The notes beneath the pieces were generated by a model. The model saw nothing but the letters and a program-made list of their open reading frames with translations. It ran no database searches and was not told the DNA's origin. The position numbers were made by a program, and so were the translations under genes. Positions 34,034-45,500 of a DNA stretch of 64,000 nucleotides are shown here, one piece after another; position 1 is the first letter of the stretch; each line of letters begins with the position of its first letter. Source of the DNA: Aureispira sp. CCB-QB1 (lineage in GTDB: Bacteria > Bacteroidota > Bacteroidia > Chitinophagales > Saprospiraceae); the NCBI GenBank assembly GCA_945870185.1, contig CAMBRK010000009.1, positions 23,491-87,490 of the forward strand. The letters are read 5' to 3'.

Positions 34034-37012
34034 ATGAAAAGTTTTTTAACGAAATGGTCTTTTTCGTTGTTTTTGTTGGTCATTATGTCATCATCCGCTT
34101 TTGCACAAAAAACGGTATCTGGTGTTGTAACTGATGCAGGAAACGGCGAAGCGCTAATAGGCGCTAACATATTAGTAAAAGGTACAGACAATGGTACTAT
34201 TACTGATATCGATGGTAGCTATTCTCTACGTGCAAGCGAAGGAGATGTGCTTATTTTATCATATGCAGGATATGCTGACCAAGAGGTAGTAATCGGTGCG
34301 TCTAATACCTACAATGTATCTATGTCAGGAGGTAAGCTTCTTGATGAAGTGGTAGTTGTGGGTTATGGATCTCAAAAAACCAAAGAAATCACCTCTGCCG
34401 TCGTTAGTGTGGGTAGAGAAGATTTCAACAAGGGTCCTATTGCTGATGCTGCACAATTGCTTCAAGGTAAAGTAGCTGGCCTTTCTAGCTACAACAGAGG
34501 TGGAGATCCAAACAGACCATCTGTAATCAGAATGAGAGGTATCTCTACTATTGGTGCTAATGCTGAGCCTTTGATAGTTATCGACGGTATCATTGGTGCT
34601 TCATTGAGCAACGTAGACCCTGCGGATATCGAAACCATGGACGTATTGAAAGATGGATCTGCATCTGCTATTTATGGTACAAGAGGTTCTGCGGGTGTTA
34701 TCATCATCACTACGAGAAAAGGTTCTAAAAAAGGAGGTTTCAATCTTTCTTACAATGGACAAGTTGGCGCACAAAACGTTTTGAGATCAGTCCAAATCAT
34801 GGATGCTGGAGAGTTTAAAGCTGCTGGCGGAACAGATTTAGGTGCTAACACAGATTGGCTTAAAGAAGTGACTCAAACAGGATTGAACAGAGTACATAAC
34901 TTATCTGCAGAAGGCGGGTCTGGAAATACTAGCTATAGATTGTCTGCAAACGTTAGAAATGTAGATGGTATATTGCGTACTTCTGGTTTCGACCAGTTCA
35001 ATACGAGATTGAACTTTAACACTAAAGCATTGAATGATAAGTTGACTATTGATTTCAATTCTTCATTTACCAACAAAACACAAAATTTCTCTTTTAACGA
35101 AGCTTTGAGATATGCTGTTTTGTATAACCCAACTGCTCCAGTTTTAGGTGCTAATTCACCTTTCCCATTCAATGGTCCACAGTTTGGTAGTTACTTTGAG
35201 ACATTAGGTTTGTTTGATAGTTTCAACCCAGTATCTATCATAGATCAAAACTATAACATTGGAAAAGTGAAGGAATTCAATTTTGGTGCAGATTTTAGAT
35301 ATAGTATATTGGACAATTTGTCAGCTAATTTTAGAGTAGCAAATCAAAATAATTCATTTTCTTCAAGAGCTTATTACCCATCTACCTCTTACTTTAGAGG
35401 TAATGCTACGAGCCCTACCAGAAAAGGACGTGCTGACTTTTACAATAATGAGTCTAATTTCAAATTGTACGAAGGATTCTTAACATATGTGCAAGATATG
35501 GGTAAATCTAATTTGAATATTACAGGTGGATATTCATTCCAACAAACTAATTTCAGTGATGTAGGTTTCGGATTAGGTGACTTTCCAAATAATGATATTG
35601 ATTTTAGCAATAACATAGGAGTGTCTCAAGATTTTCAAAACAGAGGATTTCTTACAGGTAGATCAGGAGCATCTCCAGATGAGAGAATCATAGCTATGTT
35701 TGGTAGAGCAAATTATACTTTTGACGATGCGATCTTCGTAAACGCTTCTGTAAGAAGAGAAGGTTCTACACGTTTCGGTGAAGGAAATCAATGGGGTATC
35801 TTCCCAGCTTTTGGTGTAGGTGTAGATGTCAATAAATATGCAAATATCAACAACGTTGACTTATTTAAAGTAAGACTTGGTTACGGTGTGACAGGTTCTT
35901 TACCACCTTTTAATGGTCTTTCTCAAGAAACTAGATCTATTGAGAATGGACCTGATGGAAGTGTGACCACAAGATTGCTCAGAGCGGCCAATCGTGATCT
36001 TAGATGGGAGGAGAAACAAGAAACCAATTTAGGGGTTGACTTTAAATCTGGAAGATTGGGAGCTTCTTTAGATGTTTACAATAGAGATGTAGATGGTGCG
36101 ATCCTTGAAGTTATTGTAGATGCTGCAGTTTTTGGAGCTGAAAGACAGTGGCAAAATGCTGCGGATTTAAATACAAGAGGTTTGGAATTATCTTTGGATT
36201 ATGATGTAATCAAAAATGCAGATGTTTCTTATAATACAGGTATTAGATTTTCAACATACAAAACAACATTAAGTGATTATATCAGAGAGCAAGATATCTC
36301 TGGAAATTTAGGTGCCCCTGGACAAAATGGTACAAATATGATCCTTGTGAAAAAAGGTGAAGAAATTGGCCAAATTTGGGGTCCAGTATTTTCAGGTAAC
36401 ATCACTGATAAAGGTGAGCCAATCATGACAGACTTAAACGGTGATGGTCAAATAATCGCTGGAGCAGATAAATGGGATGATCCAAAAGCAGATATGCAAG
36501 TTTTAGGTAAAGGTATTCCTGACTTTGAGTTGGGATGGGTCAATAGTCTTGATATCAAAGGTTGGAATATCAATGCATTTTTCAGAGGAGCTTTTGGTCA
36601 TAGCTTAGTGAATGAGTGGAGAGCATTCTATGAGCCAAGATTATCAACTCAGACTTCTTACAATTTTGTAAATACTGAATTGGCAGTGCCGGGTCTTACT
36701 ACTGCAAGATACAGTTCTTTGTATGTAGAGAAAGCAGATTTCTTTATGTTGGACAACTTGACAATATCTAGAAATATAGGTAGCAACAAATATTTGAAAA
36801 ATGTAAATGTAGCACTTACAGGTCAAAACTTATTCATCATCACTAAATATACAGGAGCAAGCCCTGAGCCAAACTTAGTGGATTATGGTGCATCTGACAA
36901 TGGTGGTGTTGTTGACTACAGTAGAGGAAATGCATTAGCTCCTGGTATTGATAGAAGAAGTAATTACTTCTCAGCAAGAACATTTACATTAGGTGTAAAC
37001 TTTAACTTTTAA
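34034..37012 (+). CDS. SusC/RagA-family TonB-linked outer-membrane transporter
   Basis: 992-aa outer-membrane importer. Signal peptide 1-25 (AFAQ). A carboxypeptidase-regulatory-like domain follows (SGVVTDAGNGEALIGANILVK), then the SusC-type TonB box/plug start LLDEVVVVGYGSQKTKEITSA and plug motifs (GDPNRPSVIRMRGIST, IDGIIGASLSNVDPADIETMDVLKDGSASAIYGTRGSAGVI, quoted here in parts). The rest is the 22-strand barrel. It feeds oligosaccharide (or another nutrient) captured by SusD into the periplasm, driven by TonB. SusD follows after 10 nt. There is no glycosidase in the locus to reveal the substrate. Confidence 0.95.
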   Translation: MKSFLTKWSFSLFLLVIMSSSAFAQKTVSGVVTDAGNGEALIGANILVKGTDNGTITDIDGSYSLRASEGDVLILSYAGYADQEVVIGASNTYNVSMSGGKLLDEVVVVGYGSQKTKEITSAVVSVGREDFNKGPIADAAQLLQGKVAGLSSYNRGGDPNRPSVIRMRGISTIGANAEPLIVIDGIIGASLSNVDPADIETMDVLKDGSASAIYGTRGSAGVIIITTRKGSKKGGFNLSYNGQVGAQNVLRSVQIMDAGEFKAAGGTDLGANTDWLKEVTQTGLNRVHNLSAEGGSGNTSYRLSANVRNVDGILRTSGFDQFNTRLNFNTKALNDKLTIDFNSSFTNKTQNFSFNEALRYAVLYNPTAPVLGANSPFPFNGPQFGSYFETLGLFDSFNPVSIIDQNYNIGKVKEFNFGADFRYSILDNLSANFRVANQNNSFSSRAYYPSTSYFRGNATSPTRKGRADFYNNESNFKLYEGFLTYVQDMGKSNLNITGGYSFQQTNFSDVGFGLGDFPNNDIDFSNNIGVSQDFQNRGFLTGRSGASPDERIIAMFGRANYTFDDAIFVNASVRREGSTRFGEGNQWGIFPAFGVGVDVNKYANINNVDLFKVRLGYGVTGSLPPFNGLSQETRSIENGPDGSVTTRLLRAANRDLRWEEKQETNLGVDFKSGRLGASLDVYNRDVDGAILEVIVDAAVFGAERQWQNAADLNTRGLELSLDYDVIKNADVSYNTGIRFSTYKTTLSDYIREQDISGNLGAPGQNGTNMILVKKGEEIGQIWGPVFSGNITDKGEPIMTDLNGDGQIIAGADKWDDPKADMQVLGKGIPDFELGWVNSLDIKGWNINAFFRGAFGHSLVNEWRAFYEPRLSTQTSYNFVNTELAVPGLTTARYSSLYVEKADFFMLDNLTISRNIGSNKYLKNVNVALTGQNLFIITKYTGASPEPNLVDYGASDNGGVVDYSRGNALAPGIDRRSNYFSARTFTLGVNFNF

Positions 37013-37022
37013 ATCATAAAAA

Positions 37023-38621
37023 ATGAAAAATATAGGTAAATTATTTATATATTCAAGTTTATTCTTCATGGTTGGTTCGTGTACCAATCTGGATGAAGAA
37101 CTTAAAGGTGATATCACTAAAGATATTTCCTTACCCGGTATCAGTGTTGGTGGTGGTGGTGGTGATTCTGATATCTTGGGTGCAGCCTATGCCAGATTAA
37201 GGTCTGCAGGTACAGCAAATCACGGTTCATATTACAGTATTCAAGAGATCACCTCAGACGAAATGTGTATTGCAGCTAAAGGTGGAGACTGGTTCGATGG
37301 AGGTATCCTAGTAGATTTGCATAGGCATACTTACAATGCATCACATGATTTTGTTAACAATGCATGGAATGGTACTTATGGCGGTATCAATACCTGTAAT
37401 GAGCTTCTGGCAGGCACAGCTATTGATGCTGGTCAAAGAGCACAAGTACGTGCACTGAGAGCTTATTTTTATATGAGGTTGTTGGATCTTTATGGTAATG
37501 TTAAAATCATTACTCAACCAAATGTTGATGCTCCACAGTCAACTAGAGCTCAGGTTTTTGATTTTGTTGAAGCGGAATTATTGGGAGCATTAGGAGTATC
37601 TGCAGTGACTGCAGGTATGGATCTATCTGCTAGCCCATTGAGTGCTGCAAACAATCCTGTGAGAATCAACAGATTCGGAGCGTTAGGATTGTTGTCTAAG
37701 TTGTATCTAAATGCTGAGGTATATGCTGGTAAAAAAATGTATGACAAAGCAGCAATTGCAGCAGGACTTGTAATAGATAGCGGCGTTTATTCATTGTGTG
37801 GTACAGGTTGTAAAGTAACAAACTTAGGTAGAAGACCTGCTGTGGCATCTGACCCTGCAGAACTTGAAGGTTATGCAGCAGTATTTGCTCCAAATAACCA
37901 AAATAACCCGGAGCATGTTTTTGTCGTGTTTTATGACGAAGCGACAGGTGCGGATATGAACTTTTCTCAAATGAACCTACACTATTCAAGTCAGTTCACT
38001 TGGAATTTTGATGCGCAGCCTTGGAATGGTTATGCCACTTTGGAAGAGTTTTATAACTCTTATGAAAATGGTGACTTACGTAAAAAGAATAACTTTATCG
38101 TAGGACCTCAATTAGACTTTGGTGGATCAGCAGTATTGGATTATGCATCAGATGATGGAAATTTGATTTTGGATTATACGCCAAAAATCAATGAGTTGGT
38201 GCCAAATTCAAAAAGAGAAGCTGGAGCTAGACCAAGTAAATTTTCATTCAAACAGCTAGGTCGTCCAAATATGGATAATGATTATCCGATCGTGAGATTA
38301 GGAGAAATGTACTTAGTTAGAGCTGAAGCTTCAGCAAGAGACGCAGGTGACTGGAGTAAGGCAGAAGCTGATGTTAACATTCTTAGAAAAAGAGCAGGTG
38401 TTGCTAATTTGACTGCTATGACAGCTGATAAATTCTTATCAGAAAGAGGACGTGAAATGTTCCAAGAAAGTGCCAGAAGAACTGACTTGATCAGATTTGG
38501 TAAGTACAACGGTACATGGTGGGAAAAACCAGTTTCTCCTGCACACGTGAATATCTTCCCCATTCCTGCTACACAAGTTACTGCCAGTAATGGTAGCTTG
38601 AAGCAGAATCCTGGGTATTAA
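37023..38621 (+). CDS. SusD/RagB-family nutrient-binding outer-membrane lipoprotein
   Basis: 532-aa surface lipoprotein: lipobox VGSC near residue 20. The SusD fold is visible from EITSDEMCIAAKGGDWFDGG, FVNNAWNGTYGGINTCNELL, then ALRAYFYMRLLDLYGNVKII, and the C-terminal YPIVRLGEMYLVRAEASARDAGDW with FLSERGREMFQESARRTDLIRFGKY. An unusual Gly run (GGGGGDSD) lies at about 42-50. It lids the SusC barrel and binds the ligand. A strong terminator follows after 30 nt. Confidence 0.95.
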   Translation: MKNIGKLFIYSSLFFMVGSCTNLDEELKGDITKDISLPGISVGGGGGDSDILGAAYARLRSAGTANHGSYYSIQEITSDEMCIAAKGGDWFDGGILVDLHRHTYNASHDFVNNAWNGTYGGINTCNELLAGTAIDAGQRAQVRALRAYFYMRLLDLYGNVKIITQPNVDAPQSTRAQVFDFVEAELLGALGVSAVTAGMDLSASPLSAANNPVRINRFGALGLLSKLYLNAEVYAGKKMYDKAAIAAGLVIDSGVYSLCGTGCKVTNLGRRPAVASDPAELEGYAAVFAPNNQNNPEHVFVVFYDEATGADMNFSQMNLHYSSQFTWNFDAQPWNGYATLEEFYNSYENGDLRKKNNFIVGPQLDFGGSAVLDYASDDGNLILDYTPKINELVPNSKREAGARPSKFSFKQLGRPNMDNDYPIVRLGEMYLVRAEASARDAGDWSKAEADVNILRKRAGVANLTAMTADKFLSERGREMFQESARRTDLIRFGKYNGTWWEKPVSPAHVNIFPIPATQVTASNGSLKQNPGY

Positions 38622-38645
38622 GATTAATATTAAGATCAAAATATC

Positions 38646-38673
38646 AAAAAGGCCACCTTCGGGTGGCTTTTTT
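38646..38673 (+). terminator. Rho-independent terminator after susD
   Basis: GCCACC-TTCG-GGTGGC (38652-38667) has a UUCG tetraloop and is followed by six T residues (38668-38673), with an A run on the 5' side. Readthrough or a second promoter is needed to express the FG-GAP genes beyond. Confidence 0.88.
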
Positions 38674-38688
38674 GTTTTATATATTTTG

Positions 38689-38696
38689 TAATTTTG
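38689..38696 (+). promoter_or_regulatory. -7-like box before the first FG-GAP lipoprotein gene
   Basis: TAATTTTG fits TAnnTTTG and lies 24 nt before the ATG at 38721, just past the susD terminator. A -33 element at the usual spacing is not clear. Confidence 0.35.
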
Positions 38697-38720
38697 TGAT
38701 AACATTTATTGATAACCAAA

Positions 38721-41700
38721 ATGCCTTTTTTAAAAGTTATAAGTTTTTGTAGCTTATTGTTTTTTCTTAGTTGTAAAAATAATTCAGAACTAAAATTGTT
38801 TGAGCTCACTGATCCTGATGATACAGGATTGCAGTTTTCGAATGATGTACCTTACACCGAAGAGTTTAATACCTACACCTATCGTAATTTTTATAATGGT
38901 GGTGGTGTAGCTATCGGGGACATTAATAATGATGGTCTTTCAGATATCTATTTTACAGGCAGTATTGCAGACAATAAGCTTTTTCTAAACAAAGGAAATT
39001 GGAAATTTGAAGACATCACCAAAACAGCAGGAGTCTCTTGTTCTGGTGTGTGGTCAACTGGTGTATCTATGGTGGACATCAATGGAGATGGATTACTAGA
39101 TATCTACGTGTGTAAAGCTGGAAAACCTGGCGGTACCAATCGTCATAATGAATTGTTTATCAATCAAGGAAACCTTACCTTTAAAGAAAGCGCAAAAGAA
39201 TTTGGTCTTGACATTGAAGGTCTTTCTATTCATGCTGCATTTCTGGATTATGATCGGGATGGTGATTTGGATTGTTACGTACTAAATAATTCATTGCGAT
39301 CGGTTGGTAGTTTTGATCTGATAGCAGGGCAGCGCAATACACCTAGTCCGGAAGGTAACAAGTTCTTAGTCAACGAAAATGGTAAATTTAGAGATGCCAC
39401 TCAAGAAGTAGGGATGTACTCTAGTAACATCGGGTATGGATTGGGTATTACAGTTAGCGATTTTAATAATGATCAGTTTCCTGACCTTTTCATATCTAAC
39501 GACTTTTTTGAACGAGATTATTTGTATATTAACCAACAAGACGGAACTTTTTTTGAGATGGGTGACCAAGCTATGCCATCGATGTCTATGGGTTCTATGG
39601 GTGCTGATGCCTGTGATTTGGACAATGATCTAATGCCTGACATCTTTGTGACTGAAATGTTACCCAGAAGTCTGGAAAGGAAAAAAACTAAGACCCAATA
39701 CGAAACTTGGGATAAATATATTTCTAGTGTAGATAAAGGTTATCATCACCAATATGCCAGAAATGCCCTGCATAAGAATATTGGAAATGGTAAATTTTTA
39801 GAGTTGGGTAGATACGCAGGTGTATCAGATACGGAGTGGAGTTGGGCTTCTTTGGCGCAAGACTATGATAATGATGGATGGAAAGACTTATTTGTAAGCA
39901 ACGGTTTATACAAAGATCTCTTAGACAAAGACTATCTCAATTATTCTGCAAATACTACTATGATCAAGTCTAAAATCAATAATAAAGAAAAAGTAATCAC
40001 GATGTTGGTGGATAGTATGCCATCAAAACCTGTAAAAAACGCTGTTTTTAAAAATGAAAAAAACCTGAAGTTTAAGTATGTAAGTGATGAATGGGGATTT
40101 GATATCCCTACTTTTAGCAACGGAAGTGCTTACGGAGATTTGGACAATGATGGTGACCTTGACATTGTAGTAAACAATGTAAATATGCCATCTTTTATAT
40201 ATAAAAACAATACTGATACTGTTACTCATAGGTCAATAGGCATACATCTGAAGGGAAAAGGTAAAAATACCAAAGCCATTGGAGCCAAAGTCATAGCAAA
40301 AACAAAGCAAGGTTCATTTATGATGGAAAATTATACTTCTAGAGGCTTTCAGTCTACCATTGATTCTAGATTGCATATTGGCTTGGGAGATGCTAAGTTG
40401 GTGGACACACTAAGTATTTTTTGGCCTGACGGTACATTTTCATTACATACAAATCTGAAAACCAATACCAATTATACATTTGATCAATCTGTAAATACAG
40501 TAACGCTTCCTACAAAATCTATCATCCAAGAATCATTATGCACAGAGACCATCATTGCTTTTAAGCATCAGGAAATTGACTTAAATTTATTTGGTAGGGA
40601 GCGACTTTTGGTAGAGATGCAGGGTTTTACAGGTCCGGCTATTGCTGTAGGAGATGTCAATGGAGACGGACTTGGTGATGTTTTTTGTGGTGGAGGAAAA
40701 AACCAAGCATCAAAACTTTATGTATCAACTCAAAATGGAAAATATCAAGAGATATCAACTCCATTTGACATGGATTACAGATCTGAAAGTGTACATGCTT
40801 TGTTTTTAGATACGGACAATGACAATGATCTTGACCTTTATGTGGCTCATGGAGGTAAGACGTTTTCTTCGGTTTCGCCTGAGTTGGATGACGTATTGTA
40901 CATTAATGACGGCAAAGGAAATTTTACGAAATCTGTATTAAACTTTAGTGAATCTATATCTACAGCCAATGTAGCGGCAGCAGATCTTAATGGCGACAAA
41001 CTGATAGACTTCGTTGTAGCAGAAGCCATGAAAACGGATATGTACGGCATCCACGGTAGTATATATATTATGACCAATCTTGGAAAAAATCAATTCAAAA
41101 CGGAGATCATTCCAGCTTCAAAAGATTTGGGCATGATTTCGGATGTAGAACTACTAGACATCAACGGTGACAGTTCTCTGGATATTATAGTATGCGGTAA
41201 ATGGATGTCTTTGACCTATTTTTTAAGTAATAAAGGTGATTTTAGAAGTTCAAAACCTATAGCCATACCTAAAAGTGTTGGTTTGTGGAATGTACTGACC
41301 ACTATAGATTTGGATGAAGACGGTGACTTAGATGTCATTGCAGGAAATGAAGGCGAGAATTCATTCCTAAAAAGTGGGATGACCATGTTTGTAAGTGATT
41401 TTGATGATAACGGTAGTAATGATCCCATCATTTGCGATATTTCTGATAAAAAACATTTTCCAATACATGATTTGGATGAATTATTTTCTCAGCTACCTGT
41501 ACTCAAGAAAAAATTTAAAACCTACAGGGATTTTGCATCCGTGTCTTTGGAGCAGATGTTTGATGAAGTAAGAATCCAAAAAGCTAGGAAGTATACATTA
41601 GACGAGACTAAAAGTATTGTTCTAATAAATAATAAAAAAGAATTTCAAATATCTTATTTACCATCTGAAGTACAGTATTCCTGTATTCATAGTATCTTTG

Positions 41701-41945
41701 CCCATTATGTAAATGGAAATGTTCAAATGTACCTGGGTGGTAATTTTTATAAGATAAAACCGCAATTTGGAAGACAGGATGGTTCATCAGGTTGGAAATT
41801 GGGTTGGAAAGGTAAATTTATAAATAATAACTATACCATATCGCCACTTTTTGTACCAGGTCAAATCAGAAAAATCATACCGTTTTCGGATAAGATTATT
41901 TTTGGCATCAACAACGAAGCTGTTAAAATTTGTACTTTAAAATGA
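38721..41945 (+). CDS. FG-GAP/VCBS-repeat, ASPIC/UnbV lipoprotein 1
   Basis: About 1074 aa; the ATG at 38721 is preferred over the TTG at 38709 because it leads straight into the lipoprotein leader (LLFFLSC). Two blocks of calcium-loop repeats of the form D-x-N/D-x-D-G-x-x-D are seen: about seven in the first half (e.g. DINNDGLSDIYFTG, DLDNDGDLDIVVNN) and about six in the second (DVNGDGLGDVFCGG, DLDEDGDLDVIAGN). Between them at about 495-590 is an ASPIC/UnbV domain (FWPDGTFSLHTNLK). The two beta-propellers, predicted to lie on the cell surface, are related to FG-GAP domains of integrin-like and CRTAC1 proteins. It is the first of three paralogues behind susCD; function unknown. Confidence 0.85.
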   Translation: MPFLKVISFCSLLFFLSCKNNSELKLFELTDPDDTGLQFSNDVPYTEEFNTYTYRNFYNGGGVAIGDINNDGLSDIYFTGSIADNKLFLNKGNWKFEDITKTAGVSCSGVWSTGVSMVDINGDGLLDIYVCKAGKPGGTNRHNELFINQGNLTFKESAKEFGLDIEGLSIHAAFLDYDRDGDLDCYVLNNSLRSVGSFDLIAGQRNTPSPEGNKFLVNENGKFRDATQEVGMYSSNIGYGLGITVSDFNNDQFPDLFISNDFFERDYLYINQQDGTFFEMGDQAMPSMSMGSMGADACDLDNDLMPDIFVTEMLPRSLERKKTKTQYETWDKYISSVDKGYHHQYARNALHKNIGNGKFLELGRYAGVSDTEWSWASLAQDYDNDGWKDLFVSNGLYKDLLDKDYLNYSANTTMIKSKINNKEKVITMLVDSMPSKPVKNAVFKNEKNLKFKYVSDEWGFDIPTFSNGSAYGDLDNDGDLDIVVNNVNMPSFIYKNNTDTVTHRSIGIHLKGKGKNTKAIGAKVIAKTKQGSFMMENYTSRGFQSTIDSRLHIGLGDAKLVDTLSIFWPDGTFSLHTNLKTNTNYTFDQSVNTVTLPTKSIIQESLCTETIIAFKHQEIDLNLFGRERLLVEMQGFTGPAIAVGDVNGDGLGDVFCGGGKNQASKLYVSTQNGKYQEISTPFDMDYRSESVHALFLDTDNDNDLDLYVAHGGKTFSSVSPELDDVLYINDGKGNFTKSVLNFSESISTANVAAADLNGDKLIDFVVAEAMKTDMYGIHGSIYIMTNLGKNQFKTEIIPASKDLGMISDVELLDINGDSSLDIIVCGKWMSLTYFLSNKGDFRSSKPIAIPKSVGLWNVLTTIDLDEDGDLDVIAGNEGENSFLKSGMTMFVSDFDDNGSNDPIICDISDKKHFPIHDLDELFSQLPVLKKKFKTYRDFASVSLEQMFDEVRIQKARKYTLDETKSIVLINNKKEFQISYLPSEVQYSCIHSIFAHYVNGNVQMYLGGNFYKIKPQFGRQDGSSGWKLGWKGKFINNNYTISPLFVPGQIRKIIPFSDKIIFGINNEAVKICTLK

Positions 41946-41991
41946 AGTCCATACATTTATACACCACAACACTCAATTAATAATAAATAAA

Positions 41992-42570
41992 ATGTTCATA
42001 AGATTTTTAATATTTTTAACTGTCATCAGCATTATAGCTGGATGCAAATCAGAATATACAAAGGCCGTGGAATCTGGATTGGCCAGTGGTATCAAAAAGG
42101 ATAGTTTGATTTTTGGTATGAGAATGGGAATGACCAAAGATGATTTTTTTAAGATATGCTGGGATTTGAACAAATCTCAAATCATATCTGAAGGCCCGGG
42201 CAATAATTCTGCAAAATATAACGAGCCTCTCATAGATGGCATGGATACGATAAGAAGAAAACAAATGCTTTTTTACGGTATTTTTGACGAAAAGAAAGTT
42301 ATGCATGGTATGGATATGACGTATACATATATGGCTTGGTCTCCTTGGAATAAAGATTTGAGTTCAACCGAATTAGCAAAGGATCTAATGAAATTTTATG
42401 AAAAACATTATCCAGGCAACTCGTTTATTGAAATAGATTTAGGGCTCAAAGACTATAAAGCCTACGCTAAGATAGACGGTAGTACTCAGATTACGATTTA
42501 CCCCAAAACTGAGAAAGACGTTGCTGTTAAAATAGAAGATCTTCATTATAAGTTAAATCGGAAAAAATGA
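41992..42570 (+). CDS. Small lipoprotein inside the FG-GAP operon
   Basis: 192-aa lipoprotein with lipobox SIIAGC near residue 18. Mature part: DSLIFGMRMGMTKDDFFKICWDLNK, then DGMDTIRRKQMLFYGIFDEKKV, and a C-terminal strand-rich stretch ending in a basic tail. No family recognised. Its stop overlaps the next FG-GAP gene's start by 4 nt (ATGA), and it starts 46 nt after the first, so it is an integral member of the operon. A role as partner or chaperone of the large lipoproteins is plausible but not shown. Confidence 0.7.
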   Translation: MFIRFLIFLTVISIIAGCKSEYTKAVESGLASGIKKDSLIFGMRMGMTKDDFFKICWDLNKSQIISEGPGNNSAKYNEPLIDGMDTIRRKQMLFYGIFDEKKVMHGMDMTYTYMAWSPWNKDLSSTELAKDLMKFYEKHYPGNSFIEIDLGLKDYKAYAKIDGSTQITIYPKTEKDVAVKIEDLHYKLNRKK

Positions 42571-45500
42571 TTTTAAGACTTACAAAATTAAGTTTTTACC
42601 TTTTATCGTTAATTTTTTTTGGCTTGATCAGCTGCAAAAAGGATGCATCTACTATTTCTGAGTCGATGTTATTTGACTTAAAGGATAATAAATCCATTGG
42701 AGTAGATTTTGTAAATACACTGACTGATACCAAGGAATTTAACGTTTATAAGTATCGAAACTATTACAACGGTGGCGGCGTAGCTATCGGCGATATCAAT
42801 AATGATGGACTACAGGATGTTTATATGGTTTCGAATCAGGCATCCAACAAGCTTTACCTAAACAAGGGCGATTGGAAATTTGAAGATATCACAGCAGCTG
42901 CAGGTTGTGGCGGCCAAAAAGCTTGGTCTACAGGCGTGACGATGGTAGATATCAATGGAGATGGATTTTTAGATATTTACGTTTGTAATTCAGGAGATAT
43001 CAAAGGTGACAATAAGGAAAACGAACTTTTTATTAATCAAGGCAACAACACTTTTAAAGAATCAGCTAAAGAATATGGTCTCAACGATCCTGGTTTTTCT
43101 ACGCACGCATCTTTTTTTGATTACGATAAAGATGGTGACTTGGATGTATATATACTCAATAATTCTTTTCAAGCTATTGGAAGTTTTAACCTACGTAAAA
43201 ACGAAAGACCTGTTCGTGATGCTTTAGGTGGAGACAAACTCATGGAAAACAGAAATGGAAAGTTTGTCGATGTCAGCGAAAAAGCAGGTATTTATGGTAG
43301 CGTTATTGGATTTGGATTAGGCATTACCATAGGAGATGTCAATAGAGATGGATGGGAAGATATTTATATTTCCAATGATTTTTTTGAAAGAGATTATTTA
43401 TATATCAATCAAAAGAACGGAACTTTTAAAGAAGATCTGACCAACCAAATCATGGCCACCAGTGCAGCATCTATGGGCGCTGATATTGCTGATGTCAACA
43501 ATGATGGTTTTAATGATATTTTTGTGACTGACATGTTGCCCTACGACTATGAAAGATTAAAATCCGTGACCACCTTTGATGATTGGGATCGTTATAATTA
43601 TGGTGTTTCCAATGGGTACCATCATCAGTTTACTCGAAATACCTTTCAGAAGAATAACGGAAATAACACTTTTTCAGAAATATCCAGATACAGTGGAGTA
43701 GAAGCTTCTGACTGGAGTTGGGGAGCCTTGTTTTTTGATATGGACAACGACGGGAATAAAGACTTATTCATTGCCAATGGTATCTACAGAGACCTTACAG
43801 ATCAAGATTATTTGCAGTATATTGCCAATGAGTCAGTGATGACTTCAATAATCAAAGAAGATGGCGTCAATTATAAAGAACTCATTGATATCATACCCTC
43901 CAGACCTATTGCTAATCAGGCATACTACAATCGGGGGAATTTTAATTTTGAAATATCTAAGTCGACAGGCCTCATGACGGAAGGATTTTCCAATGGTAGC
44001 GCCTATGGAGATTTGGACAATGACGGAGACTTAGATCTTGTGGTCAATAATGTCAATATGCCGTGTTTCATCTATGAAAATCAGGCTTCACAAACGCGTG
44101 GCAATAGTTTTATCAAAATTCAACTTAAAGGTGGTGGTAAAAATCCTAATGCTGTAGGTGCATATATTACAGCGACAGATGAAAAAGGTCAAAAATACCA
44201 TTATGAAAATCAACCTGCGAGAGGATTTGAATCATGTATGGACCCTAGAATCAATATTGGTTTAGGAAAAGCAAAAATCATCAGTTTGGAAGTATTATGG
44301 CCTTCTGGCAAGAAAACTATTGCATCAAATGTTAAGGTCAATCAATTTTTGAAATTGGATGAAAAAGATGCCTTGGCAAATGAAAAACCAGAAGCTATGG
44401 CTTCCAAAGCATTTTGGTCTGAGACAAGCGAGTATATTAATTACACACATACAGAAAACCAATATGTAGACTTTAACAGAGAGCGCCTGATCTATCATAT
44501 GATGAGTACCCAAGGTCCCAAAGTAGCGCAAGGAGATATCAATGGTGATGGACTTCAAGATATGGTGATACCTGGGGCAAAAGGATTTGCCACTACAATT
44601 TATATGCAAGATAAAGATGGCAAGTATAAAATGATGCCGTCAAGTCCTGTTTTTGAAAAATACAAAGAAGCAGAACATGTCAAAGCGCTGTTATTTGATG
44701 CAGATAGTGATGGAGACAATGATCTATATCTGGCTAGTGGTGGTACTGAAATTTCTGAATATTCTGAATTGCTAAGTGATTTGATATTTTTTAATGATGG
44801 CAAAGGCAATTTTTCAGACTCAGGTCAAAAACTACCTAATAGTAATGATCTGGTAAGTACAGGTGATGTCTCCTATGGAGACTTGGACGGAGATAGCGAT
44901 ATGGATATTTTTGTCGGAGAAAGAGTGAAGGTTGGAAGGTACGGCGCTTCGTGTTCAGGTTATATCCTGATCAATGATGGCAAAGGCAAATACCAAGATA
45001 TGACATCAAAATGGTCACCTGAGCTTCAAAACATTGGTTTAATCACATCTTCAGTTATTGCTGATATAGATGGAGATAAAAAATTAGATTTGATTATTGC
45101 TGGAGAGTTTATGCCAGTCACGATTTTTAAAAACAATGGCACTTCTCTAACCAAAATGAAAGAAGATGAGTCCAATTATGGTTGGTGGAATACTCTGGCA
45201 GTAGCGGACTTGGATAATGATGGAGATATGGATATCGTAGCAGGAAACCACGGGCAAAACTCTAGATTTAAAGCATCCACGGACTATCCGATCAAATTGT
45301 TATACAGTGATTTTGATGCTAATGGTGATGAAGATCCGGTATTTTGCAAGACTTACCCTGATAGAAAAGATTATCCATATGCATTGAGGCATCATTTGAT
45401 GGCGCGTATGCCTTTGCTAAAGAAAAAATATCAAAATTTTGAATCTTTCAAAAAGGCGTCTATTACTGATATTTTATCAACTGACCAATTGAAAAATGTA

